From Salinimicrobium sp963709775 (lineage in GTDB: Bacteria; Bacteroidota; Bacteroidia; Flavobacteriales; Flavobacteriaceae): DNA of 64,000 nucleotides. The notes beneath the pieces were generated by a model. The model did no database searches. It saw only the letters and a program-made list of their open reading frames with translations, and was not told the origin of the DNA. Each line of letters opens with the position of its first letter. The first letter of the stretch is position 1. The position numbers were made by a program, and so were the translations under genes. Location: NCBI GenBank assembly GCA_963709775.1, contig CAVPXS010000005.1, positions 1 to 64,000 of the forward strand. Direction: 5' to 3'. This document shows positions 51,666-62,019 of this stretch, piece by piece.

Positions 51666-53486
51666 TTAAGATCTGTAGATCAAAACCGCTTCCGCAGGAA
51701 CGTTGATTTTTCCTGAATTTAGAACGTCTTCAATTTTCCTGTCGCCTCCCCATTTTTTATCTGCGGAAGATATTAGTACCTGCAGTTTTTCTTTTTCTGA
51801 AATTTCTTCTGAATAAGCTGAGTTTCCGAAGTTATAGATCCCGGTTAAAACTGAATTTCCATCCCGGGCAGAAACTTTCAGGATTTTCTTCTCCTCATCA
51901 GCTTCCGTATTAATATTTTGACTTTTAAAAAGGTCAAAAGCGCCTTCCTTCTTCAGTTTTATCAACTCTTTATAAAAGGCAAAGGTGTGTTTTTTCTGCT
52001 CTTCTTCTTTAAAATGCCAGTCGAGCCTGGAATTTTTAAAGGTTGTTTCGGCCTGTGGGTCGGGGAATTCTCCTTCAGCATGAGAATGGAAGAAATATTC
52101 AAATTCCTTTTTTCGCCCCTCCTGTACGGCTTTTACAAGATCGGCATCGCCGTGACTAACAAAATACTGAAACCTGTTCTTTTCGCCAAACTCCTCACCC
52201 ATAAAGAGCATAGGAACATAAGGAGACGAGATCATGGTTGCAGCAGCAAGTTTTTGCTTTTCAAAACTCACCAATTCGGCCAGCCGCTCTCCCAGCAACC
52301 GGTTCCCCACCTGGTCATGATTCTGTATACAAATAACGAAATTGGAAGGATCCAACCCTTTGGGGCTGTTGCCAACGCTTCGTTTTCTGAAATTGGAATA
52401 TTTGCCGTCATAGACAAAAGCCTGCTTAAAAGCTTTTCCCAAATATTCCATTTTTCCGAAGTCGGCATAATAACCGGCTTTTTCATCGGTAAGAACAGTG
52501 TGTAGCGAATGGTGAAAATCATCCACCCACTGGCCTTCCAATCCAAAACCACCTTCGGAATATTCTTTTATTAATTTGGTATCATTAAGATCACTTTCGG
52601 CAATGAGATTATATCTTCTCCCCGTCTTTGCTTCCAGCTCATCTGTCTTCTCACTCAGCTCTTTGAGAAAGTGTCTTGCGCCGCGGTCTATGATCTCATG
52701 TACAGCATCCAGCCGAAGTCCGTCAAAATGAAAATCTTCAAGCCACATCAAAGCATTCTGAATGAAATGATGCCTCACGGGATCTGAATATTCATCGTCA
52801 AAATTGAGGGCGCTTCCCCACGGAGTGTGGTATTTATCTGTGAAATAAGGACCGTACTGTGAGATGTAATTTCCTTCGGGTCCAAGATGATTGTAGACCA
52901 CATCCAGCAGGATGCTGAAGCCGCGGTCATGACAGGCATCAATTAATTTTTTAAGGCCGTTAACTCCGCCATAACTTTCCTGGGCTGCAAAGGGATAAAC
53001 CCCGTCATAACCCCAGTTACGCTCTCCCGGAAATTGTGCAATTGGCATCAACTCCAGGGTATTAATCCCCAATTCTTCGAGGTGGTCCAGTTTTTCGATG
53101 ATGGCCTCAAAAGTTCCGGCAGGAGTGAAAGTCCCAACATGGAGTTCGTAAATGATCATATCATCAACCTCCCTGCCTTTCCAGGAGTTGTCCTGCCAGG
53201 AATGACCGGAATGATCTATGACCTGAGACCAGGAATGTACACCCTGTGGCTGGGAAAGAGAGGCGGGATCGGGAAATTCATCCTTTTTATTCAGTCTGAA
53301 CTTGTACAGCGTTCCCGGTTTAATATTGTTGAGGGTTTTACTCCAGTAACCTTGATCGTCTTTGGTAAGAGCGACCGGCTCCTGTATATTTTTTACAACT
53401 ACTTCAATGGATTCGGCAAAAGGTGCCCATACGCAAAACTCAACCTTTTCATGTCCTATATATACTGCACCAACTTTCTTACCCAT
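51666..53486 (-). CDS. treZ: Malto-oligosyltrehalose trehalohydrolase TreZ
   Basis: TreZ releases trehalose from the ends made by TreY. The start at 53486 (MGKKVGAVYIGHEKVEFCVW) is chosen because AGGAAG lies about 12 nt before it and a -7 element lies at 53521-53528; the ATG at 53519 would fall at or before the transcript start. The protein of about 606 residues has an N-terminal CBM48-like domain (FCVWAPFAESIEVV), then MPIAQFPGERNWGYDGVYPF, ILLDVVYNHLGPEGNY, the nucleophile motif DGLRLDAVHEIID, LIAESDLNDT and IQNHDQVGNRLLGERL. All are intact. It leads the treZ-GH57-treY-malQ operon. Confidence 0.94.
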   Translation of the reverse strand: MGKKVGAVYIGHEKVEFCVWAPFAESIEVVVKNIQEPVALTKDDQGYWSKTLNNIKPGTLYKFRLNKKDEFPDPASLSQPQGVHSWSQVIDHSGHSWQDNSWKGREVDDMIIYELHVGTFTPAGTFEAIIEKLDHLEELGINTLELMPIAQFPGERNWGYDGVYPFAAQESYGGVNGLKKLIDACHDRGFSILLDVVYNHLGPEGNYISQYGPYFTDKYHTPWGSALNFDDEYSDPVRHHFIQNALMWLEDFHFDGLRLDAVHEIIDRGARHFLKELSEKTDELEAKTGRRYNLIAESDLNDTKLIKEYSEGGFGLEGQWVDDFHHSLHTVLTDEKAGYYADFGKMEYLGKAFKQAFVYDGKYSNFRKRSVGNSPKGLDPSNFVICIQNHDQVGNRLLGERLAELVSFEKQKLAAATMISSPYVPMLFMGEEFGEKNRFQYFVSHGDADLVKAVQEGRKKEFEYFFHSHAEGEFPDPQAETTFKNSRLDWHFKEEEQKKHTFAFYKELIKLKKEGAFDLFKSQNINTEADEEKKILKVSARDGNSVLTGIYNFGNSAYSEEISEKEKLQVLISSADKKWGGDRKIEDVLNSGKINVPAEAVLIYRS

Positions 53487-53520
53487 AGATATCTTTTCTT
53501 CCTGAATTTTCAAACACATT

Positions 53521-53528
53521 CAAAGCTA
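53521..53528 (-). promoter_or_regulatory. -7 element (TAGCTTTG) for the treZ operon
   Basis: On the minus strand TAGCTTTG fits TAnnTTTG, 34 nt before the treZ ATG at 53486. No exact -33 TTG is visible. The divergent gap to glgE (53681) shows no equally clear plus-strand element. Confidence 0.4.
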
Positions 53529-53680
53529 AGAAGGATAAAACGGAAGATTTAATGTTTAATACTTTTTTAACTAAGGGTGTGCTTTTACTTGCCTAAATTT
53601 AAGTGTTTTAGAATGCACAAAGACTTGAAATCACTGGTATTTCGGGAAATAATCAACCTTTTATCCTTTAAATAAAACAT

Positions 53681-55661
53681 ATGAAAATAGATGGTCATAA
53701 GCGAGTTAGTATAAGAAATGTGAAACCCCAAATTGACTGTGGAAAGTACCCGATAAAAAGAGTAATAGACGAAGAAATAAAAGTAGAAGCCGATATTTTT
53801 GGTGACGGCCATGATAAGGTGGACGCTGTGCTCCTTTACCGGGAGAAAAAGAAAGGTAAAGGTCGCGAAAAGAAATGGCAGGAACAGCCTATGAGCTTTA
53901 TAGGTAATGACCGGTGGACCACTACTTTCAAACTTGGTGAAACAGGAGATTACGAATACACCATTGAATCATGGGTAGATCACTACACTACCTGGCAGGA
54001 TGGCCTTGAGAAAAAAGCCGCCGCCAACCAAAACCTTAAAACTGAACTTCTTATTGGGGCCGAACTCATGGAAGAAGCGCTTTCCCGCGCCTCTGCTCCC
54101 AATAAAAAGAAACTCAAGGAATGGATCACGCTTTTACGGGATGAAGAGCATGAACAAAGAGCAGTTTCTGAAGCTCTAAGCGACAGCGCTTCCAAGGCGA
54201 TGTATGAATCCCGCGATCGCAATAAAGCTTTCCCATACGATAAAGTCTCTTGAGGTAAGAGTGGAAAGAAAAAAGGCGCTCTTTAGTGCCTGGTATGAAT
54301 TTTTCCCGAGGTCGGCATCTCCCGAGAAAGGCCGTCATGGAACATTTAAAGATTGTGAAAATGTGCTGCCCGAGGTGGCAAAAATGGGATTTGACACCAT
54401 TTATTTCCCTCCTATTCATCCTATAGGACGCAGCCACCGTAAAGGTCTTAATAATGCTACCGACGCCGAGGAAGGAGATCCAGGATCCCCATGGGCAATA
54501 GGAGCCAAAGAAGGAGGCCATAAAGCTATTCATCCCGAACTGGGAACCATGGAGGACTTCAAACGCCTGGTGAAAAAAGCTAAGGATATGGATATTGAAA
54601 TAGCCCTGGACTTCGCTATTCAATGTTCGCCAGATCACCCTTATGTTAAGGAGCACCCGCAATGGTTTAAATGGCGACCGGATGGTACAGTGCAATATGC
54701 CGAAAACCCGCCGAAGAAATACCAGGATGTGCTTCCCGTGAATTTTGAAACCGAAGACTGGGAAAATCTTTGGGATGAACTTAAGAGCATCGTTGAATTT
54801 TGGATCGACAAAGGCGTAAATGTCTTTAGAGTAGATAATCCTCACACCAAGACTTTTCCATTCTGGGAATGGTGTATTAAAGAGATCAACAAAAAACACG
54901 AAGGTATTATTTTCCTTGCGGAAGCTTTCACCCGCCCAAGGGTAATGGAAGAGCTGGCGAAGGTTGGCTTTAATCAATCCTACACCTATTTTACCTGGAG
55001 GAACACCAAAGAAGAGTTTCAGGAATATCTAACCGAACTAACTAAAACTGAAGTCAGGGAATATTACAGGCCAAACTTCTGGCCCAATACACCTGATATC
55101 CTTCCAATATCACTGGAGCACAGGGAAGAACCTTCTTTTATTATAAGGCTTATCCTGGCTGCAACCATGTCCTCTAATTATGGATTGTACGGACCCGTAT
55201 TTGAATTCGGTTTAAACGAGCCTTATCCCGGAAAAGAGGAGTATGTACATTCCGAAAAATATCAGATCTATCACTGGGACTGGCACCGCAACACACGCAC
55301 CAAAGAGATGATAAGTATCCTCAACAGGATAAGGAAGGAAAATGAGGCGTTGCAAACCACCTGGAACATTGAATTCTGTGATACAGATAATGACCAAATT
55401 ATATGTTATTCCAAGGTAGACCAGGAGGAAAAAAATAAGCTGATCATAGTAGTGAACCTCGATCCCAATAATACTCAGGCGGGATGGGTTCAGGTGCCGC
55501 TGGAAAGGCTTAAGATAGAAAACCATGACTCCTACTCTGTAAGAGATCTTCTTACGGGAGCGAGTTATATATGGCAGGACGAGTGGAATTTTGTTGAACT
55601 ACATCCACGGGCAATTCCCGCACACATATTAAAAGTTGAAACTAAAAAACCAATACAATAA
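53681..55661 (+). CDS. glgE: Alpha-1,4-glucan:maltose-1-phosphate maltosyltransferase GlgE, frameshifted
   Basis: GlgE (GH13_3) adds maltosyl units from maltose 1-phosphate to alpha-1,4-glucan. The N-terminal part (VSIRNVKPQIDCGKYPIKRV, the beta domain and helix bundle) ends in the frame as read at FPYDKVS. The next frame continues SLEVRVERKKALFSAWYEFF, PRSASPEKGRHGTFKDC, MGFDTIYFPPIHPIGRSHRK, the nucleophile motif VNVFRVDNPHTKTFPFWEW, IIFLAEAFTRP and FWPNTPDILPISLEHREE. One extra A at 54242-54244 explains the break. Corrected length is about 659 residues, normal. It starts the plus-strand operon, divergent from treZ, and is followed 10 nt later by treS-mak. Confidence 0.93.
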
Positions 55662-55671
55662 AGACAAAAAA

Positions 55672-58600
55672 ATGATCAAACCACTTCAAGCGAGCGATCA
55701 GGCAACCTGGTATAAAGATGCTATAATTTATGAACTTCACATCAAAGCTTTTTTTGACAGTAATGGGGACGGAATAGGTGATTTCGAAGGCCTTCTCGAA
55801 AAACTGGACTATCTGGAAGACCTTGGTGTTACAGCCATTTGGCTGCTTCCCTTTTATCCTTCTCCCCTAAAAGATGATGGATATGACATAGCAGATTACT
55901 ACAGCATAAATCCCTCTTATGGAGATCTCGACACCTTCAAAAAACTTATCGATGAAGCCCATGAGCGCGGACTAAAAATTATAACCGAGCTGGTCATTAA
56001 TCACACTTCAGATCAACACCCGTGGTTCCAGAGGGCACGTAATGCCCCAATTGGATCTCCGGAAAGGGATTATTATGTTTGGAGTGATGACCCTGAAAAA
56101 TATAAAGATACCAGGATCATATTTACCGATACAGAACCCTCCAACTGGACCTGGGACCCTGTGGCAAAACAATATTTTTGGCACCGTTTCTTCAGTCACC
56201 AACCCGATCTAAATTTTGACAATCCACAGGTACAGCAAGAAGTATTTGATGTTCTGGACTTCTGGTTTGATTTGGGAGTCGATGGTTTCAGGCTTGATGC
56301 TGTTCCTTATCTTTTCGAAAGAGAAGGCACCAACTGTGAAAACCTTCCCGAAACTCATGACTTCCTGAAGAAGCTACGTACCCATGTTGACAACAAGTAC
56401 GAAAACAAATTATTGTTGGCAGAAGCCAATATGTGGCCGGAAGATTCGGCTGAATATTTTGGCGAAGGAGATGAGTGTCATATGAACTACCATTTCCCGA
56501 TAATGCCCAGGATGTTTATGTCGGTCAAAATGGAAGACAGATATCCGATAATGGACATTATCGACCAGACACCCGATATTCCTGAAAATTGCCAGTGGGC
56601 AATCTTCCTTCGGAATCACGATGAACTTACTCTGGAAATGGTGACCGATGAGGAGAGGGATTATATGTATAAGGTGTACACTAAGGATCCACAGGCAAAG
56701 ATCAACGTGGGAATTCGCCACAGGCTCGCTCCCTTGCTGGAAAATAACAGGAATAAGATCGAGTTGATGAATGTATTGCTGTTCTCCCTTCCGGGAACTC
56801 CTGTTATATATTATGGAGATGAAATAGGAATGGGAGATAACTTCTACCTGGGAGACCGGGATGGGGTTAGAACTCCAATGCAATGGTCTTCCCATCGTAA
56901 TGCAGGATTCTCACATGCCAATCCACACAAGCTTTATTTGCCCGTGATCATTGATCCCTCATATAAATATGAATCCATCAATGTGGAAACAGAGCAAATG
57001 AATTCTTCGTCCCTTTTATGGTGGATGAAAAGGATCATTAGCATGAGGAAAAAATTTAAAGCCTTTGGACGCGGGGATATCAATTTCCTTTCTCCAAGTA
57101 ATGCCAAGATCATTGCATATACCCGAACCTTTGAGGACGAGGATATTCTGGTGCTTGGAAATCTTTCAAGATTTCCTCAGGCTGCCGAATTAGACCTGGA
57201 GGCTTATGAAGGTTACATTCCTGTAGAAGTATTTAGTCATAATAAATTTCCAAGGATCACAGAACATCCATATTTGTTCACGATGGCTCCTCATGGATAT
57301 TACTGGTTCCAGCTGCAAAAAGAGGAAGGACATATAACCAAATCTGAAACTCCTCTTCTGCAAGTTGATAATTGGGAACAATTACTTCAAAGTAAGATCA
57401 GATACAAGTTTGAACATTATGTGTTGCCTGAATATCTAAACTCCTGTCGTTGGTTTGGTGGTAAATCAAGAGTCATCCAGAACATTAACGTAGTTAATAA
57501 GGTTGATATCCCCGTTAGGGACATGCCTTCCACTTTAATTACCATTGAAGTAAGCTACAACGACGGATTACCGGAGGTTTATCAACTCCCTTTAGGATTT
57601 CTAAGTCCCAGACATGATGAAGAATACAAGGAAATACCTGCAAAAGGAATAATTGCCAAACTTAAGCTGGGCGAAGAGGAAGGATATCTTTTTGATGCTG
57701 TTTACAGTGAAAGTTTTAGAAACGTACTGTTTAAAAATATCAAAAAGGGAAGAAAACTTCAGAGTGGCCGGGCAAACCTTGTGTTCTATCACAGTGAAGA
57801 TAATTTTGAGCCCGAAACAGAAAAGGTCCACTCAAAGATCCTTAACGCCGAACAAAGTAATACTTCGCTGATATTTGATAATAAATATTTCCTGAAGTTA
57901 TATCGTAAACTGGATAATACTATTAATCCGGATCTTGAGATTACCAGGTATTTAACCGAAAAGACCGAGTACAAGAATTCTCCAAGATTTGTGGGTGCCA
58001 TAGAATATAAACCCGATTCCAAGAACATCATTGTTCTGGGAATGATGCAGGACCTTATTCCAAATCAAGGCGACGCATGGGATTATACAAAGGATGCTCT
58101 AAACCGCTTTTTTGACAGGGTATTGACCTTACCTAAAGAAAAAGAATTCGAGGAGGTAGAACACACTTTAACACCACTTTCCTATCACGATCTCTCAGAA
58201 AACATGCAGGAATTAATGGGTGCTATATTCCCCGAAAGAATGTTCTTGCTGGGTCAAAGAACCGCAGAAATGCACAAAGCTCTGGCTGCAAATCCACATG
58301 AGAAAGATTTCGAACCGGAACCTTTCTCTCTGCACTACCAGAGATCGCTTTTCTCCTCCCTGCAGTCACTCACGAGAAATGCATTCCAGAATCTTCAAAA
58401 GAGTTTAAAAACCCTTCCGAAGCATATTCAGGAAGAAGCGCAGGAAGTGCTGGATATGAAGAACGATGTGCTGCAGGTGTTTAAAAAGGTCTATAACCAC
58501 AAAATCCCGATCATGAAAATAAGGACCCATGGGGATTTTCACCTTGGGCAGGTTTTATGGACAGGAAAAGACTTTGTGATCATTGATTTTGAAGGAGAAC

Positions 58601-58971
58601 CTGCAAGATCATTTAGTGAAAGAAGATTAAAAAGATCTCCCCTTCGCGATGTTGCGGGAATGGTTCGCTCGTTCCACTACGCCGCTTTTGGAAGCATCCT
58701 GGAATCTGAACTGGATGCTCACAATAGAGAAGGTGACCTGGATACCTGGGCAGAAAACTGGTATTATCTGGTAACACAGATGTTCCTTAAAGGCTACTAC
58801 GAGCATGTTGGGGATAACAATTTCATTCCCGAGGATGATGAAGACACAAAGGTCCTTATGCAGATTTTCCTGCTTGAAAAAGCGATCTATGAAATGAATT
58901 ATGAATTGAACAATCGTCCAGATTGGGTTTTGATCCCGCTAAGGGGCATTAAATCATGCATTAAACAATAA
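55672..58971 (+). CDS. treS: Trehalose synthase-maltokinase fusion (TreS-Mak)
   Basis: This bifunctional protein isomerises trehalose to maltose (TreS, GH13_16) and phosphorylates it to maltose 1-phosphate (Mak, aminoglycoside-kinase fold), the GlgE substrate. The start at 55672 (MIKPLQASDQATWYKDAIIY) is the family start; an earlier in-frame ATG lies in glgE. TreS motifs are ELVINHTSDQHPWF, VDGFRLDAVPYLFEREGTN (nucleophile Asp about 208), LLAEANMWPEDS and FLRNHDELTLEMV. The Mak half from about residue 570 has NSCRWFGGKSRVIQN, then the catalytic loop MKIRTHGDFHLGQVLWTG (about residue 950), VIIDFEGEPARSFSERR and SPLRDVAGMVRSFHYAA. It is about 1,099 residues and intact. Confidence 0.95.
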   Translation: MIKPLQASDQATWYKDAIIYELHIKAFFDSNGDGIGDFEGLLEKLDYLEDLGVTAIWLLPFYPSPLKDDGYDIADYYSINPSYGDLDTFKKLIDEAHERGLKIITELVINHTSDQHPWFQRARNAPIGSPERDYYVWSDDPEKYKDTRIIFTDTEPSNWTWDPVAKQYFWHRFFSHQPDLNFDNPQVQQEVFDVLDFWFDLGVDGFRLDAVPYLFEREGTNCENLPETHDFLKKLRTHVDNKYENKLLLAEANMWPEDSAEYFGEGDECHMNYHFPIMPRMFMSVKMEDRYPIMDIIDQTPDIPENCQWAIFLRNHDELTLEMVTDEERDYMYKVYTKDPQAKINVGIRHRLAPLLENNRNKIELMNVLLFSLPGTPVIYYGDEIGMGDNFYLGDRDGVRTPMQWSSHRNAGFSHANPHKLYLPVIIDPSYKYESINVETEQMNSSSLLWWMKRIISMRKKFKAFGRGDINFLSPSNAKIIAYTRTFEDEDILVLGNLSRFPQAAELDLEAYEGYIPVEVFSHNKFPRITEHPYLFTMAPHGYYWFQLQKEEGHITKSETPLLQVDNWEQLLQSKIRYKFEHYVLPEYLNSCRWFGGKSRVIQNINVVNKVDIPVRDMPSTLITIEVSYNDGLPEVYQLPLGFLSPRHDEEYKEIPAKGIIAKLKLGEEEGYLFDAVYSESFRNVLFKNIKKGRKLQSGRANLVFYHSEDNFEPETEKVHSKILNAEQSNTSLIFDNKYFLKLYRKLDNTINPDLEITRYLTEKTEYKNSPRFVGAIEYKPDSKNIIVLGMMQDLIPNQGDAWDYTKDALNRFFDRVLTLPKEKEFEEVEHTLTPLSYHDLSENMQELMGAIFPERMFLLGQRTAEMHKALAANPHEKDFEPEPFSLHYQRSLFSSLQSLTRNAFQNLQKSLKTLPKHIQEEAQEVLDMKNDVLQVFKKVYNHKIPIMKIRTHGDFHLGQVLWTGKDFVIIDFEGEPARSFSERRLKRSPLRDVAGMVRSFHYAAFGSILESELDAHNREGDLDTWAENWYYLVTQMFLKGYYEHVGDNNFIPEDDEDTKVLMQIFLLEKAIYEMNYELNNRPDWVLIPLRGIKSCIKQ

Positions 58972-58974
58972 ATT

Positions 58975-61855
58975 ATGGCTAAGAAAGAAAACAATAACAA
59001 AAAAGATATAGATAAAAATGTTTCAGGAACCGGAAAGGCTCCCAAAGCTCCTGTAGATAAAGGAAAAACTTCTGCTGAAGAATCGGGGGACGTGAAGGGA
59101 CCAAAAGGTGTAGGAAGCAAAACACCGAAGAAAAGTGACACTAAAAAAACCTCTTCGGTTAAATCAACTTCTGAAAAGAAAACGGCAGCAAAGAAATCTT
59201 CAGCTACCAAAAAATCTACTACCTCAAAGGCAAAGTCAACCTCTGAAGAGAAAACAAAGCCAACAAAGTTAAAAACAGGTTTACCCAAAACTAAAATGCC
59301 TGATGCAGACAGTGCGGCCAAACCTAAACCAAAAAGCAAGGCCAGGAAAACATCTGCAGAAAAGAAAAAGGAGGATACTCCTTCTAAACCGGCAAAATTT
59401 CAGAAGCCTTTGACAGATGATCAGGTGCCCGATGTGGCTGCACCGGCAACCAAGGTAACCACCACGCCAGGATGAAAATCCTGAAAAGAAAACCGGCACC
59501 CGAAAATCGGCAGAGAAGAAAGCCGCCGCTACTCCTAAAAGTGAAGCAAAGAAGGCAGAAAAAAAGCCGGCAAAGAAGATGCCCCGCCAAAAAAAGGTGC
59601 CGGGCATAAGTGCCGAAGAGAAAATGAAGTTGCCCAACACGTCTCCTTCCGAAGATTTAAAAGATGCGGCTAAAGAAACAGCCGATAATATCAAAAAAAC
59701 GGTAACACCCAAAAAAGGTACTAAAAAGGACCTTGAGAAAAAGGCAAAGGACCTCATTCCCGATCCCGAGGAAGTAAAAGCAGCAGCCGGTAGTTTAGCC
59801 GAAAAGGTCATCCCGGCAGCAGAAAAAGCCAAGAAAAAGGTAGAGGAAATTCTGCCCGATAAAGAAGAAGTAACTGCAGCTGCTAAAAAGGCAAAAAAAA
59901 CAGTAGAAGACCTTACCACAGATAAAAAAGAAGAACAAAAATCTTCTTCAGATAAACCTGTAGAAGCTACTCTTTTTACAGAGTTCGATACCCACTTATT
60001 TAGAGAAGGAAAACATTATCATCTCTACAACAAACTTGGTTCTCACCTCATGGAATATATGGGAACCGAAGGAGTTTATTTTGCAGTATGGGCACCCAAT
60101 GCCGAAAAAATATCGGTAGTTGGGGACTTTAATAACTGGGATAGAGAAGCACATCCAATGAACGCCCGCTGGGACAACTCAGGGATCTGGGAGGTATTTA
60201 TACCCGATGCCAAAAAGGGGAGTTTGTATAAATATTTTATAAGATCGACAAACGGTTATGAAGCCGACAAAGGTGATCCTTTTGCCTTCCAATGGGAGAC
60301 ACCTCCCAATACCGCCTCCATGGTGTGGGATCTTGAGAATACCTGGAAGGATAAAGACTGGATGAAGGACCGGGCAAAGAAAAACGGAAAACCACAACCC
60401 ATGTCGGTTTATGAACTTCATTTAGGTTCCTGGAAAAGAGTGCCGGAAGATGATCTGCGTTCCCTGAGCTATCTTGAACTTGCTGAGCAACTTCCAAAGT
60501 ACATTAAGGAGATGGGCTTTACCCATGTAGAGTTCATGCCCGTAATGGAGCATCCATTCTTTGGATCCTGGGGTTACCAGATCACCGGATATTTTGCTCC
60601 TTCGAGCCGTTTTGGTACGCCGCAGGAATTTATGCAACTTATTGATAGCCTGCACCAGGCAGGTATTGGAGTGATTCTGGACTGGGTTCCCTCCCACTTC
60701 CCTTCAGATCTCCATGGGTTGCACTATTTCGACGGAACCTATCTCTACGAACACGCCGATCCCCAAAAAGGATTCCACCCGGACTGGCAGAGTTACATCT
60801 TTAACTACGGCCGAAATGAAGTACGCTCCTTCCTTATAAGTAACGCGTTATTCTGGCTGGATAAGTTCCATGCCGATGGATTAAGGGTAGATGCCGTGGC
60901 ATCAATGCTGTACCTTGACTACTCCAGAAAAGAAGGAGAATGGGAACCAAATGAATTTGGCGGTAGAGAAAACCTGGAAGCTATTAGTTTCCTTAAGGAA
61001 TTCAATGAAGTAGTTTACAAAGAGTTTCCCGATGCCGTTACCATTGCTGAAGAATCCACAGCATGGCCAATGGTTTCTAAACCCACCTATATTGGAGGCC
61101 TTGGCTTTGGAATGAAGTGGATGATGGGTTGGATGCACGACACCCTTAAATATTTTAGTGAGGATCCGGTTCACAGAAGACATCATCATAACACGATCAC
61201 TTTTAGCACGAATTACGCTTTTACAGAAAATTTCATGCTTCCGTTGTCACACGATGAGGTAGTCTATGGAAAACAATCCATTCTCAATAAAATGCCGGGA
61301 GATACCTGGAACAAATTTGCGAACCTGCGTACCCTGTATTCCTACATGTATGCTCACCCCGGAACAAAACTGCTCTTTATGGGAGCTGAATTCGGGCAGA
61401 CTACAGAGTGGAACCATGATTCCAGTCTGGAGTGGCATTTGACCAATGAAGCTCCACATCGACAAGTTCAGGAAACTTTTAAGGAGCTAAATGAGCTCTA
61501 TAAAAAGGAACCTGCCTTTTATGAAAAAGCATTTTCCCAGGAAGGCTTTGAATGGGTGGATTATAATGACGAAGAAAACAGTATTGTCAGCTTTTTACGA
61601 AAGGGAAATGATCCTAAAGACAATATCCTTGTGGTGTGCAATTTCACTCCTGTACCAAGGGAGAACTACAGGATTGGAGTGCAGGAAGCTGGAGACTGGA
61701 AGGAGATCTTTAACAGCGATGATGAAAAACTGGGAGGCAGCAATGTAAAGAATCACGAGAAAATTGAAAGTCAGGAATTGCCGGCACACAGGCAGGAACA
61801 TTCTCTTTCTCTCACTATACCTCCCATGGCTGTAATCTACCTTAAGAGATCATAA
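58975..61855 (+). CDS. glgB: Glycogen branching enzyme GlgB with Lys/Ala-rich N-terminal extension, frameshifted
   Basis: GlgB makes alpha-1,6 branches. The catalytic part, from about 59990, has a CBM48 domain (GVYFAVWAPNAEKISVVGDF), GSWGYQITGYFAPSSRFGTP, GVILDWVPSHFPSD, the nucleophile motif DGLRVDAVASMLYLDYSR, TIAEESTAWP and LPLSHDEVVYGK. Before it lie about 330 residues rich in Lys, Ala, Ser, Thr and Glu: a histone-H1/AlgP-like stretch (KKTAAKKSSATKKSTTSKAK), then amphipathic helical repeats (EEVKAAAGSLAEKVIPAAEK, KAKKKVEEILPDKEEVTAA). The first 166 residues and the rest are in different frames, joined near 59456-59470 by one extra base. Alternatively the first frame is a separate small basic protein and GlgB starts at 59579. 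The gene begins 3 nt after treS-mak. Confidence 0.85.
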
Positions 61856-61878
61856 CTTTCTGATTAAAAAGAAGAACT

Positions 61879-61908
61879 GCCCCGAATTTTTTCGGGGCAT
61901 CTTTTTAT
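61879..61908 (+). terminator. Terminator after glgB
   Basis: GCCCCGAA pairs with TTCGGGGC around TTTT, followed by a T run. It closes the glgE-treS-glgB transcript. Confidence 0.9.
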
Positions 61909-62019
61909 TAAGTAGATATATTCAATCGAAAGATTCATGGAGCGTATATTTTACCCTATTTAAAAGAACTTTCCATTGTTATATCGTATCTTCAAAATTC
62001 ATTACAAAAAAAGGAAATT

